Below are positions 43,917-54,271 of a stretch of DNA of 64,000 bases, in pieces. The position numbers were made by a program, and so were the translations under genes. The stretch covers positions 932,436 through 996,435 of the forward strand of contig JAKUHH010000080.1 of NCBI GenBank assembly GCA_022701365.1, in the 5' to 3' direction. The number at the start of each line of letters is the position of its first letter. Within the stretch, counting starts at the first letter, position 1. Under the pieces are notes generated by a model that saw nothing but the letters and a program-made list of their open reading frames with translations, was not told the DNA's origin and searched no databases. This stretch comes from Mycocentrospora acerina (taxonomy: Eukaryota > Ascomycota > Dothideomycetes > Pleosporales).

Positions 43917-44908
43917 TCAAGGCCCCCTCTCCTCATTCAATAGCCTTGAACCATCCGAAGTAGGCATCATATGAAAGTCTCGCTTATTCTCAGAATCTTG
44001 CATCTTCTCGTATCCACGAGCCTTTCGTGTCTTTAACCACCAGAAAGTGAATAACATCAGATTGAATACCTCTAATATCGCGAGACCAATCCCAGCCCAA
44101 AATGCAAAACGCTAGTCAATTTGTTAGCAGTTGTGTAAGCATGGCTGGATCTCCTACTCACCATTTCAATACATATTTTTCTGAAGTCTATGTGTTCCCA
44201 ATTGTATGCAGGATCTTGATGTTGACAGGTCCAGGATCTGTCCAAAAATTAGCCCTGTGCACGATTTCTTAATTACAGCGGTGAAAGTTCTGCACAAAAC
44301 GGAAAGAACTTTGTAAGTACAGAACGATCCCTCCACATGGATTGAAGGGGAAAACTGGTACAGCGGATGGAAGTTCAAACCCACAGCAAATCCCAATTCG
44401 TCTCGCTGGTGTCCCACGTTCCATAATATGCAGTCACTACGACCCACACACTCAAACAAGTTGAGGAGATGAAAAGTGTCGCAATATTGCCCGTTTTTGT
44501 CATTCTTCGTACCTGTTCACAAAATAATCAGTATGTCTCCTTCTTGCCTTCAAGAGTCTTGCTCACACTCTTGACAAAACTCGCAGCAACAAGTATCAAG
44601 CTAAATGCTCCTGCAACTAACGCTGCTCCAAGCAGTGTGTAGGTTGGGTACAACTTCAGGCCTTCTGGCCATACAGGAAACGAGCCACTCCCACTACGGT
44701 ACGGATTTCGGACATGCTTTGTACTCCTGTAATTGCGAATAGCCTCGGTCAGCACACCAGCAATTGCAACGCAAGTCAATAGTGAAAAGACCCGCAGGGC
44801 TAGTCGCGTCCAGTAGAAACCGCGGTACTGGCAAAAGTCTGGTGCAGAAGAACGCTGTTGATCTCGACGACGTCCGGCAAGAAGAACTTCTGCCGCGTTG
44901 TTTTCCAT
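43917..44908 (-). CDS. four-span membrane protein, MARVEL-like layout
   Basis: Minus-strand exons 44567-44908, 44385-44512, 44162-44237 and 43917-44111 (phases 0, 2, 0) give 246 aa. The frame used is the only one that yields four membrane segments: ALRVFSLLTCVAIAGVL, TYTLLGAALVAGAFSLILVAASF, IATLFISSTCLSVWVVVTAYY and AFWAGIGLAILEVFNLMLFTFWWL. An extracellular loop (TSETNWDLLSWTCQHQDPAYNWEHIDF) and a cytosolic tail (KARGYEKMQ to the C-terminus) complete it. The spacing matches fungal MARVEL-type plasma-membrane proteins, but no diagnostic motif is present. Intron 2 (147 nt, GTGGGT donor) is the least certain junction; a small extra exon there cannot be excluded. Confidence 0.7.
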
Positions 44909-45460
44909 CTCGAGGCGATCGTCAGAAGTTGGGTGTAAAGGACAATGTAGAGAGAAAATGTCGAATAAGAAGGGGCTGTGCAACGTGGAAGAAGAATACA
45001 GAAACTGAATGTCTTTAAAGATGTTTTGACTACTTCCTACAGCTGAAAATAAAGGCTGACATTGCAGGTGTCGGTTGTCATCCTCACGTCCAAGAATATC
45101 AAAATCTTATCAAGCAGGGCCATGTCGCGAATCAGCACTTTCGGTGGCCTGATCCGTGCGACCCGAAATTGGCTGATGGACGCGGCACGGGAGCCGACGG
45201 ATTCCTGGGATGGGAATTAGTCCCCAAAAAGCTGGCGCAGTCCTTTCTACTGCCTACTTCCAAAACTGATGTCGCGTGGCGAGTGCATGTGAGGCGTGTG
45301 GCTCAGGCATGGTTTCGTACGCCACCGTGTTCATCCTGTGATTACGCACGGACCCTACAACCCTCGGCTTAACTGGTCACACAACACAGTACCCGCACCT
45401 CCACTCCACACCACAACACAATACCCAAAAAAACTCACTTATTCCAGCAAGATGACAAAA
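44909..45460. other. intergenic, promoter of the four-TM gene
   Basis: No supported gene. A CA-rich tract (45380-45430) lies just beyond the 3' end of tRNA-Gly. Confidence 0.45.
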
Positions 45461-45556
45461 TGCATCGGCCGGGAATCGAACCCGGGGCTAGCCGACGCTG
45501 CACAATTGGAATCAATTGAATGGCAACGGCTAATTTTACCACTAAACCACCGATGC
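45461..45556 (-). tRNA. tRNA-Gly(GCC) with a 25-nt intron
   Basis: Minus strand. The acceptor stem GCATCGG pairs with CCGATGC (plus discriminator A). The D arm is GTTT-AGTGGTA-AAAT, the anticodon stem AGCCG/CGGCT, the loop TTGCCA-T with anticodon GCC, and the T arm CCGGG-TTCGAAT-CCCGG. The intron is 45496-45520, inserted one base 3' of the anticodon as in nuclear tRNAs. Confidence 0.93.
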
Positions 45557-47165
45557 TATATCAGATCTGATGAGGTGATTGATGAAGGGATACAGATTTT
45601 TTTGTACTGTATTGCCGCCTGAGCTTTGGGGTGCGACTCGACCACTTGGATACGAAACCAACAGTCTCTCAGAGTGGTTTTAAAGAGATGAATGAATCTG
45701 ATGCGTATGGATAAATATCCATCCCAATATCTGTATTCTTCAATCTCATCGCTCACACCTCAATGTATGTCTTTAAGCCATTTTATGGAGCACGAAAAAA
45801 AGCAGCGGTGAAGTGAGCTCGTAAAGCTCAGCTCTCTTGTCTGGCAACTTAGGTCGACCTGGATTCTACTCGCCATACACCTTGGTTTACGAATGCGTAG
45901 CAACACACTACAAGGCAGCTCCGGCACAGCGCACAGAAGAGGCCAAGCCAAGGGACGATGGATTTTTATACAACAGATGTAGCTTGCTACATTCGCAGTG
46001 TAAAGTTATAGATTACCTCCAACGAGGAGTGTTGTTACCTCTGCGACCACCCCTTTCATGACACGCGGAATTACGCAACCAGACAATCAGACCTAGCACT
46101 CCCGCACAGATCATGTCTAACACGAGTCCACAGAGGACCGAGTCATGAAAGCTCCCACCGACTCCTGACCGAAATTGTACAGACATTACGCGTCCTTTAC
46201 AAAGGTAAGCGCGCAATATTGTGAGACGCGATCGTTGGCCTGTACCACACTCAGAGCTTCCTCCGAATCCCGATTTTCACAGTTGTCAGTCCGTTCACTA
46301 AAATTCTACATCATTTCGAAAATCTAAACTACCCATTGCTTCTTAGTTGATATAAAAATAGAGGATAAATTTTTTCAGCTCGTGATAAAAATTATTGACC
46401 ATTGAAAAAATTCTTACAGAGAAAATCGTCAACTAAGATTTCTAATTGTGTTGCTCATGAAGGTGTAAAGAAATTGGGTGCAGGTGATCTTCAGTGAATT
46501 ATCTTCTTCTTTTCATTATTTATGCCCTGCCTCCGATGTTTCCGCTATCCTGGGCCTATGGTCCACAATTGTGATCCTCTATTTAAACGATTGTACTGCT
46601 CCATTCAGTTACATCCACGCGGTGGCGCAAGTTTTCGTTGGATTGAGCCAGTGGACGATAGCGTCTCCAACAATATGTGTTAAGTCTCAGAAAATGACGA
46701 CAGTGTAGAAGTCATGTGTTCATCAGAAAACAGGAACGGTTTTCTGATTCGGGACTGAGAAATTTTTGTCTTCAGAAGCTTGGATGGCTAGCCGATCGAG
46801 ACACTCAGACACAATGTCTTTAACAGTAAGATTCTGAGCAATGTGGCAATGTGTAGCATGTTCAAGACATGTTGTAGAAGTAGAGAAGGAAGTGCTGGAA
46901 GCGACTTTGTTAATAGACTTTGCGATCCTTCCAGTTATTGTCTTGATCCTTGAAAAGCTAATGACCAGACTGAGGAGTCGAAACATCGGGAAGTTGTTGA
47001 AAAATTTGGGGATAACGCAATTCTTGGGGTTGTGATAGGATTACTTCTTGTGGACACTGGTGCAGAGCCGTTTTCTGGCTGATACGTAATTAGTGTACTG
47101 TAGCGAAGTGACTTGTTAGAGTAGATCTGTTAGTGACATATGTTCTCTACCTCGTAGACCCATTG
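45557..47165. other. 1.6-kb intergenic region
   Basis: Several short open frames exist on both strands (including a 57-codon one with a single hydrophobic segment at 46013-46186), but none has a convincing protein pattern. Parts are AT-rich (46300-46450). Confidence 0.4.
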
Positions 47166-47660
47166 TCAGGCTACATCTTTGTAGCATAGTCCTTTCTCAT
47201 GGACATGATACCTACTGCACAGTTCTGAATCACTACCTGTTGGTAATTCGACTCCCTTTCCTCGCAGTATTCCAAGCATCCTTCTTTCTACGGAGAACAT
47301 TTTCTCGATGATGAACAACCTCAATGCATCAGACACGCCCGTCTCGCCCAGCACAATTGTTAGGACATCGACACTTGGAGTCTGGCCTAAATGCGTGCTC
47401 CGCGCTATTTTGCCGATGATATGATCCTGGAAGTCGGCATGTTCAGAGAGTGCTCCAAGAATGTGGGCATATATTCAAACAATGATATCTTTCAAGTCTA
47501 GAGTGGATTGCTGGGTATTTTGAAAAGGATCAGCGGCAGAATTGGCACCATGTGGAGTGATTTTGTTGAGATGCAGCCACTAAAGGTAAATGTTGAACGC
47601 CAGTGGACAAACATCATCTAGTTCAATTTTGAGGCCTTCAAAACCGATTACTGCACATGA
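47166..47660 (-). pseudogene. decayed BTB/POZ-like paralogue of the gene at 48200
   Basis: Read on the minus strand in one frame, the segment gives GFEGLKIELDDVCPLAFNIYL, stop, WLHLNKITP, then after ~30 residues a second stop, IYAHILGALSEHADFQDHIIGKI, GVSDALRLFIIEKMF and CSRYHVHEKGLCYK. These match, in order, the intact neighbour's DPHAFFLYNNYTHTGNI, LLISAHILGCIIQEMEFADRIMDLL, GISEALRWFVVEKW and CEFHLHGKGEDCYK. The stops are TAG (where Gln CAG is expected before WLH) and TGA (where Arg CGA fits), both C-to-T changes. The start of the gene is not found. The left end is the TGA at 47166-47168; the right end is approximate. Confidence 0.75.
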
Positions 47661-48199
47661 GATTAAATTTCCAAGTCATTCAAGTTGCTTTATTATTCAA
47701 AATGGCATGCAGATGGGCATTTAAGGTATGTTCTCGAACGTTGTAATAAAGTCAATAGAAAAAGCGACGCTATTATTCCCGTGATATCTTTCCTCCGTCC
47801 AGGCAAAAATTTGTCGCCTTGCAATGATTGCAATACATAAAAAGTGGTAAGTCTGAGTATTCAGCGATGTATTTCGAAGAGTTGGTCATCGCTTTTTAGT
47901 ATGCTACTTATTTCACTCTATTTCTTGGTCATTTACCAGTTGACATATGAATACAGAGTATTGTGCCATTCACAAAAAGAACAACAAGTTCGCCCTATAT
48001 CACTATTCAGCCTCGTCACAGTGTCACTGGCTACAAACACATGACTGACTTCACATGACTGACTTCACATGACTGATGATACTACATCTCTCATTTCACG
48101 GCGAGGACTTGCCCTAAGATTCTCTCTAAAAAATATTTCTTTTATCAAATAACTACTTTTGCAATATCATCTTACAAAGTCTCACAGATCGGTGGTTGA
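47661..48199. other. intergenic between inverted BTB-like copies
   Basis: Serves as the promoter region of the intact gene. It holds a 14-bp tandem repeat at 48039-48077. No gene. Confidence 0.45.
48039..48077. repeat. 14-bp tandem repeat, 2.8 units
   Basis: ACATGACTGACTTC twice exactly, then a partial third unit, ~125 bases before the BTB-like start codon. Confidence 0.8.
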
Positions 48200-49831
48200 A
48201 TGTTTCTAATGTTCTTCAAGTTGAGAAGGCCCTTTTCAAGAGCCAAACATACCATTAAAAAGCGGGAACCGATATCAACTCCCACCATCAACCCAACCTT
48301 ACTAATAAACGCTGAGTTGGAAAACCGAATCAATTCATACAAGTACGCGCAAGAAAATGGACTAACACTAGCGGAGTTCTTCAAGCAAGACACTACAGAA
48401 TATCCGAAGCATCAACATGATGAGTGCAAGAACACTCCTGGAGCATGTACAATTGCAGAATCTCATCATGTATCTCCTGCAAATGACATGGCAATCAAAG
48501 AAACGGAATCTCTTACGAAAATGGCGAAAGCAGAAACTCATCCTACAGTATCTCCAAGCAAAGTCACCCCACAACATCCACAGATTTGTCTCCTCCTCGG
48601 TCAACAGGACCCTCACTCCTCTTTTTTCACTCGTCGATACCTTGTCGTCCCCAGATCTTCGCAAATCCTTCGTCATCCCCTCGCGCTCTCCTTGGATCAA
48701 ACAATTCCGCTTCACTTGACTTCTCTGGACCCGCATGCATTCTTCCTCTACAACAACTACACTCATACCGGAAACATTCCTCTCTGGTATCTTGCTTCAA
48801 ATTATCCAAGTATTGATATACCACCGCAACACATCTGGAAAGCCCATTGGCTGCTGATTAGCGCACATATCCTAGGCTGTATCATCCAGGAGATGGAGTT
48901 CGCTGATAGAATTATGGATTTACTTACGGACAAGCTGAGGGGTGCACGTCCAGATGTTGAAACGATAGAGCAATTATTCTGGGAAGAGAAGGAGGGCATT
49001 TCGGAGGCATTGAGATGGTTTGTTGTAGAGAAGTGGGTTGATGCTGGGGTGGATGGTCTGGAAGGAGAGATGTTGCCTGTAAAGTTCGTCGAAATGGCGT
49101 TGGAGGTTGCTATGAGAAGAATTAGTCGGGATGGAGTGGGTGTAATGGAGGCCAGATGTGAATTCCACCTTCATGGAAAGGGGGAAGATTGCTACAAGGC
49201 GCATGTGTCGCCAATTGATGCAAAGAAGAAAAATAGTGTGAAGGGAGATCCTGGAGCTCCTTGCATAGATTCGAAAAAATACGCTACAAAAACAAGGCAG
49301 CACTGTGTGGAGAGCATCAAATTGGGGGCACGAACGATTGACACCTTTCAAATTTTGAAGAAGCAACCTGGACAGGAATGCCTGGGGGTTTCAAGTCTAA
49401 ATCATGAGAATGGTATTCAATCATCTAGCTCAGAATTGCCAGAGGAAATTGAAAAAGATGAGTCAAAGGATTCTATGGTGGGATTGAGGACAAATGTCAA
49501 ATCCTTACAAAGCTCTTGTTCTCAAAGCCCAACACCTTCGACACGATTGAACAAACATGCCAATAGTACTATAACCAACATATCAAACAGTATTCCTCCA
49601 ACTCCACCTTTCCCAACTGAACTCGAAGGTTATCCGGTTTCTCTACATACCTCGCCATTTAAGCCAATACTCTCATTTACAAACCCTACCACACATATCG
49701 ACTCAAATATCTTCGCCACGCTTGACATCAGTCTAGACCCGAAACCACCATCCAAGTACGAAAATCAATTACAGTGTCCCGGCGCGTTTCCTGTGTCACG
49801 CAGTGGAAGTACAACGAGCACAAGTATATGA
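48200..49831 (+). CDS. BTB/POZ-like domain protein with disordered tail
   Basis: Single exon, 543 aa, ATG at 48200. Residues ~135-270 follow a degenerate fungal BTB domain: RYLVVPRSSQILRHP, then TIPLHLTSLDPHAFFLYNNYTHTGNIP (the strand/helix where typical members read 'dpeaFelylqWlYtG'), WLLISAHILGCIIQEMEFADRIMDLL and ALRWFVVEKWVDAG. A short His/Cys block (CEFHLHGKGEDCYK) ends the conserved part. Residues ~335-543 are Ser/Pro/Thr-rich and disordered. Fungi have many such lineage-specific BTB-like proteins. Binding to cullin-3 is known for BTB proteins in general but is not shown here. A decayed inverted copy lies ~0.55 kb upstream. Confidence 0.75.
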   Translation: MFLMFFKLRRPFSRAKHTIKKREPISTPTINPTLLINAELENRINSYKYAQENGLTLAEFFKQDTTEYPKHQHDECKNTPGACTIAESHHVSPANDMAIKETESLTKMAKAETHPTVSPSKVTPQHPQICLLLGQQDPHSSFFTRRYLVVPRSSQILRHPLALSLDQTIPLHLTSLDPHAFFLYNNYTHTGNIPLWYLASNYPSIDIPPQHIWKAHWLLISAHILGCIIQEMEFADRIMDLLTDKLRGARPDVETIEQLFWEEKEGISEALRWFVVEKWVDAGVDGLEGEMLPVKFVEMALEVAMRRISRDGVGVMEARCEFHLHGKGEDCYKAHVSPIDAKKKNSVKGDPGAPCIDSKKYATKTRQHCVESIKLGARTIDTFQILKKQPGQECLGVSSLNHENGIQSSSSELPEEIEKDESKDSMVGLRTNVKSLQSSCSQSPTPSTRLNKHANSTITNISNSIPPTPPFPTELEGYPVSLHTSPFKPILSFTNPTTHIDSNIFATLDISLDPKPPSKYENQLQCPGAFPVSRSGSTTSTSI

Positions 49832-50162
49832 GTGTTAATGCTGAGCGATAGGGGTAGTTTGAGGTATGCAAGACGCCCTGAAATAAACACAGGGTTATTC
49901 GATCATTTTCAAAGTATGTCATCTTGTGGACCACTGAATTCTTTAACCGTTGCTCTCGCTCTTGTGAACATGCGAGTCAATCTTCAGTAGGAACTCATTA
50001 TCCGTAATTTGTAGGTTCGTAGTGTTCGTTGTTTGAATTAAGTGCATGCCTCCATCGCAAAAAGAAAATTCAACCCAACTTTCAGTGGCCTGTCCCATAT
50101 CCAACCGCATGTCCCGAAAGTTAGCAAAATTGAAGAGAGATATCAATTTTACAAAAAAGAAG
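49832..50162. other. intergenic between BTB-like gene and tRNA-Thr
   Basis: 3' flank of the BTB-like gene. Nothing else seen. Confidence 0.5.
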
Positions 50163-50247
50163 TGCCCATTCTCGGAATCGAACCGAGGATCTTCTCATGT
50201 CGCAGACGGAATACGAGTGAGACGCTGTACCACTAAGCCAAACGGGC
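50163..50247 (-). tRNA. tRNA-Thr(CGT) with a 13-nt intron
   Basis: Minus strand. The acceptor stem GCCCGTT pairs with AATGGGC (one G-U), discriminator A. The anticodon stem is TCTCA/TGAGA, the loop CTCGTA-A with anticodon CGT, and the T arm CTCGG-TTCGATT-CCGAG. The intron is 50199-50211, one base 3' of the anticodon. The D stem has one T-C mismatch. Confidence 0.9.
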
Positions 50248-50452
50248 AGGTATCCGATGTTGAGCCGGTCAAATTTACATTTGTTATTGTCAGAAGATTT
50301 TGTAGAAACTTTGCCATGCAAGAGATTAACACGCCCGTTGGATCATATTGTGGTGACCTATTGCTCTGAGGCATTAAGTGGGGCTACTGCAAACTCATTA
50401 GATCTAATCCCGTCACTACACAAGTTCCCCACATTTTACAACCAACATTCCA

Positions 50453-51778
50453 TCATTCCAAAAGCCCCGTTGCTTCGACCTCCCCCACTAACATATCAAC
50501 CCACTCCTTATCGTGCAGTATACTCCTCACCCTCGCCTCTAACCACTCCGTCTCGCCCCAAAATCCCCAACTAGCCTGGAATCTGCACCAATCCACAAGC
50601 GCAACCTCCCAATGCCTCTTGAACAGACTCCACTCATACTCCCTCCCGCTCTCTTTTCTCACCTTTTCCCAGTATCGGCGCAGGAGGCGCTCTTCGCCAT
50701 CCTGCATCGGCAACTCACTTGGTAAATCATAATCATAGTCAGACGTACCCATGAGCAAGTGCAGAGGGATTGAGCACGTAAACAGTTTGGCAAGATCGCA
50801 GACACCGAGTCCGAGGCCAACGTACTGGAAATCGTAGAATGCAACGGCATTGCCCGAAGAAGTGGTGAAAAGATTTTCGCTCTTGACGTCACCGTGGATG
50901 ATCGTTTGGTACTCTGCGGTGGGTGACTTATTTGTGAGTCCTGGTGCGAGGTAGAGCGCAGCGAGTTGAGCGATGGAGTGGTTGTGAGGGGCAAGGGGTT
51001 GCGTGAGGGGGGTACGCCAAGGGGAAGAACGGGAGTGGGAGAGGGAATTGTATTCGCTGAGGCGAGTTGAGAGGTAGGTATAGCCGCCGTTCAGCCAAAT
51101 TGTGTGCGAGGGATTATGCTGCTGGTTTTCTGCTAGTTCTTGAAGTGGGGGACGGACAAGATCAGCGCGGTTTAGAGTATCGACACGAGACCACCAAAAG
51201 CCATGAAAGCTGGCTAACCAGTCAAGGGAGGCATCGACTTGGGTTGAGGAGAGGGCACCGCGCTTCTCTCCTGCAACAGGGTACTGTTGACGGAGATCGT
51301 TCATGATCATGGCTGTTGTTGAGGTTCCGTCTGTGTGGTGCTGATTTATGCTGGCCAGGCAGTTTGCGACAGGAATTGATGCCGGTAGCTGAGGAGCGAG
51401 CTGGCTGTAGAAGTACTGCTCTACTTGATAGCTAAGGATCTTCCTGGTGTGGCCTTCATCTTTGGCTTGTGCTGTCTTCGCTGGGGGTGTAATGAGCTTT
51501 AGAATAAAAGACTGCGGTGAAGAATTTGCTGATTCCAAACTTGTTGCCGTAATTCGACAGATTTGTCCGTATCCAGCCCACAGTGACTGTATGACTTTCG
51601 AGGATTGTAGGCGGAAGCCTTTTTCTGCGAGTAGGGCCGTGGCCACCTCATTTGGCGAAGGCGATGGAGACATCAAGGCTGTAGATGATTCCCGATAGAG
51701 ATGTATTAGAAGAGCGATGAGTAACACAGGCAGAGTTCTCAAAATGGTCTTCAATATTCGTTGCAGATGTGGGATCAT
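50453..51778 (-). CDS. kinase-like protein of the APH/EcKL type with N-terminal membrane helix
   Basis: Single exon, 441 aa. An N-terminal hydrophobic helix (TLPVLLIALLIHLY, ~residues 15-28) could anchor or target the protein; an internal ATG (MSPSPSP) would give a soluble form. The rest follows the aminoglycoside-phosphotransferase/ecdysteroid-kinase-like fold: QSFILKLITPP (ATP Lys), IIHGDVKSENLF (catalytic Brenner motif) and AFYDFQYVGLGLGVCDLAKL (metal-binding Asp). All core residues are present, so a small-molecule kinase is plausible. In fungi this family is expanded and mostly uncharacterised. The 3' end lies 205 bases from tRNA-Thr. Confidence 0.82.
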   Translation of the reverse strand: MIPHLQRILKTILRTLPVLLIALLIHLYRESSTALMSPSPSPNEVATALLAEKGFRLQSSKVIQSLWAGYGQICRITATSLESANSSPQSFILKLITPPAKTAQAKDEGHTRKILSYQVEQYFYSQLAPQLPASIPVANCLASINQHHTDGTSTTAMIMNDLRQQYPVAGEKRGALSSTQVDASLDWLASFHGFWWSRVDTLNRADLVRPPLQELAENQQHNPSHTIWLNGGYTYLSTRLSEYNSLSHSRSSPWRTPLTQPLAPHNHSIAQLAALYLAPGLTNKSPTAEYQTIIHGDVKSENLFTTSSGNAVAFYDFQYVGLGLGVCDLAKLFTCSIPLHLLMGTSDYDYDLPSELPMQDGEERLLRRYWEKVRKESGREYEWSLFKRHWEVALVDWCRFQASWGFWGETEWLEARVRSILHDKEWVDMLVGEVEATGLLE

Positions 51779-52267
51779 TCAAGCCAAGAAGATCAAGCCG
51801 ATGGAGGGGGCTGAGGGTGATGCACAAAGCGCTAACCCAAATTTTCAAGTCAACTTGTTCAAGCTGAGCGCCTTCGAATTGAGAAATTAGGTGTGAGCTT
51901 GATACTTGAAAAAGTCGTGGATTGTTGTCAGGTATATGTCGCACAGCTGCAATCGCTTCTGGATCCTGGACGTCTCCGCCACAGCACTAGCCACATTTGT
52001 CCAAGTCTAAGTTCACTGTTATCTCAGATGCTAGGGCTTAATAATTAAGAAGGATTCTTGTTTCTGAACACTTCTCAGGTACTCATGAAAAAACTTTGTG
52101 AGCAAAGAGCTATTGAAACAAGCAATGATTACTACCTCCAAAGACCCTTCGACTATGAGAACCGTGTATGTTACAACTAGTCTGTTCATTTAGCATTTTG
52201 GATTGTGGAAGAAGTCCGTAAATACTTGTTCATACCAAAAACACTCTTCATTCACATTTCTCGATCT
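51779..52267. other. promoter of the kinase-like gene
   Basis: Between two minus-strand genes. No further feature is supported. Confidence 0.5.
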
Positions 52268-53650
52268 TTAACCTTGCAGCTTCCTTCCCTCCGCCCACAA
52301 AAGCTCATCATTCAATGCCAAGCCATCAGGAAAAAACTCCTTGACCAATGAATTGCCCAAACCCTCATAATTATCCTCCAACTTTCGCAATGCCCTCAAA
52401 ACTTTTCGGTCATCAAAAATGACATCCACGCGCTGAAGATTTAAACCATGCGCCCAGGACTCGCGAGGCAACGCGGCAGCGAGAACATTTCCAACGGTAC
52501 CGAGAGCTAGAATAACGAGCATGTACATCGCATTCGCATCGTTGAGATACGTACATAGGATAGAAAATGTAGTGAACGACAAGAAAATGAATATCAAGAC
52601 AGGCCCTTCAAGAGTCTTAACGTAATCGTACTGCATCTCACCTGCGCCTGCGAGATCTAGAATATTCCAAGCATCTGGGTCTGCGTAACGGATGACTGAC
52701 ACATAGCTACTACCATTTCCGCGCATCAGAGCGCACGCACTCAATTCTCCTCCATGCCTTCTAGAAGAATGTTTTTGCTTGCGCCATGCTGGCAGGCTGG
52801 CGATAATCTGCATAAGGAAGATGCAGAGTGCGAAAAGGAGGAAGACGGAGATGTCGTGTTGCGCATAAATGGCAAAAATTGAGATGACAAGCTGAGATGA
52901 CATGATGCCTATGCTTGTAGCATTTTGGTGGATCATGTCAAGCCATTGTAGTGGTTTCTTGGGTGGAACTGCATTAAATACATCGATAAACAAACCACCA
53001 GGCGAAACTGAAGGAACGTGTCGCGATTCCAGGTCTCGTAGTATTCGGGCGAGAACCCATGAGTTGTTGTGTCGGGAGTAGCCGGATCGTAGATTGAAGA
53101 CTTTACAGTTTATTTCTGGCTCAGGAAAGAGATTGTGTGTACTAGCAAGAGCAGGCAAGAGCGTGGATAGGGAATAGGCCAGCCACCCACAACCAAAATG
53201 CGGAGAATCTTGACAAGAAGATGCAACAGTGACGGCAAGGGCTGTATGAACAATCGAGCTGCCGAGAACCATGGCAATCGGAATCAGACCTGCCAAATAA
53301 CCGTCACTTCTATGAAGCGCGGCCTGGAGTGGGACCTGCCATATCGAGAGAGCCAGAGTGATGAGAGCTAGTAGAAAAGGCACGATAACCTCGCCATGTA
53401 ATTGATATCGGGTGTGCCATATTGAGCTCTGTTTAGCGTATGGAAGCCCGGGGCGGGATCGGGTATTCTCAACATAGTTGTGGGCATCATGATTGGCACC
53501 AGCTTTCAGTTGATGCATCTCCTCTGCTACCTCAATAGTACCTTCATCGATGGAGTCGTAAATGTCTTCGCGCCTGAAATCGAGATTGGATTGTGCTATC
53601 TGAGGAATGTTGTTAACGCATAGCCAGGCGTCCCGCAACGGCAAGACCAT
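52268..53650 (-). CDS. orphan multi-span membrane protein, 460 aa
   Basis: Single exon from an ATG at 53650. A cytosolic-looking N-terminus (~90 residues) is followed by at least six hydrophobic segments: EVIVPFLLALITLALSIW, GLIPIAMVLGSSIVHTALAVTVA, GWLAYSLSTLLPALAS, SSQLVISIFAIYAQ with VFLLFALCIFLMQIIASL, GPVLIFIFLSFTTFSILCTYL and MYMLVILALGTVGNVLAAAL. A soluble tail with VDVIFDDRKVLRALRKLEDNYEGLGNSLVKEFFPDGL ends it. This layout is common to an uncharacterised family of ascomycete membrane proteins. I do not know a function. Coding use and length support a real gene. Confidence 0.72.
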   Translation of the reverse strand: MVLPLRDAWLCVNNIPQIAQSNLDFRREDIYDSIDEGTIEVAEEMHQLKAGANHDAHNYVENTRSRPGLPYAKQSSIWHTRYQLHGEVIVPFLLALITLALSIWQVPLQAALHRSDGYLAGLIPIAMVLGSSIVHTALAVTVASSCQDSPHFGCGWLAYSLSTLLPALASTHNLFPEPEINCKVFNLRSGYSRHNNSWVLARILRDLESRHVPSVSPGGLFIDVFNAVPPKKPLQWLDMIHQNATSIGIMSSQLVISIFAIYAQHDISVFLLFALCIFLMQIIASLPAWRKQKHSSRRHGGELSACALMRGNGSSYVSVIRYADPDAWNILDLAGAGEMQYDYVKTLEGPVLIFIFLSFTTFSILCTYLNDANAMYMLVILALGTVGNVLAAALPRESWAHGLNLQRVDVIFDDRKVLRALRKLEDNYEGLGNSLVKEFFPDGLALNDELLWAEGRKLQG

Positions 53651-54271
53651 GACTTGTGTTGTGTCAAGTACGAGGTTCCAGGCACGAGTTTAGCCTGATT
53701 GTTGGCTGGAATCGATGAAGAACTCAATCGCATAGAAAATCGGAGGAAAAAGTGCGAGAGTGAATGAATTCTTATATACCGGTGATTTGTGAAAATCTGT
53801 ACAGTGAAAGAAGACAACTGGATTGTGCAAGTCCCACGAGATGCGGTGAGTGAGGAAAAACTGAACTTAGTGTACAGTAGTGAATGGTAGCCTAGATGAT
53901 ACTTTGGTGAAAGTGAAAGTGGCGCGCGTTGTACATCAAAAAAAGAACGATCAAGTTTAAGAAGTGATGATTAAATTAGAGGCGAACTACGAATCTTACA
54001 AAGTAAAAGAGTAGCTGAGTCGAGCCTGACAGCGCTTCTCTGTTAGACTCTATACAACAAACCCATGCAAAGGAAATTAGAAGCGTCAGTTTGAGGATAG
54101 GAGGCACTCAGTGATGTGATGAAAGGCCCTGTGCATACTGCGTGCACGTTTGTGTTCGTGGCTATCCTATCGCACCCACACTGTGGTCAAGCGCGATCTT
54201 CTGGCGCGGCAATTGAAACATCACCCTTCAGAGATACCATTACACGCACGTAGCAATTTCCTCGCTACGTC
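53651..54271. other. intergenic region between two minus-strand genes
   Basis: Promoter of the multi-span protein gene and 3' flank of the WD40 gene. Nothing else seen. Confidence 0.5.

Noticed and set aside
46013..46186. 57-codon minus-strand frame with one possible membrane helix
   Set aside because: Too short, no homologue comes to mind, and no promoter or splice evidence.
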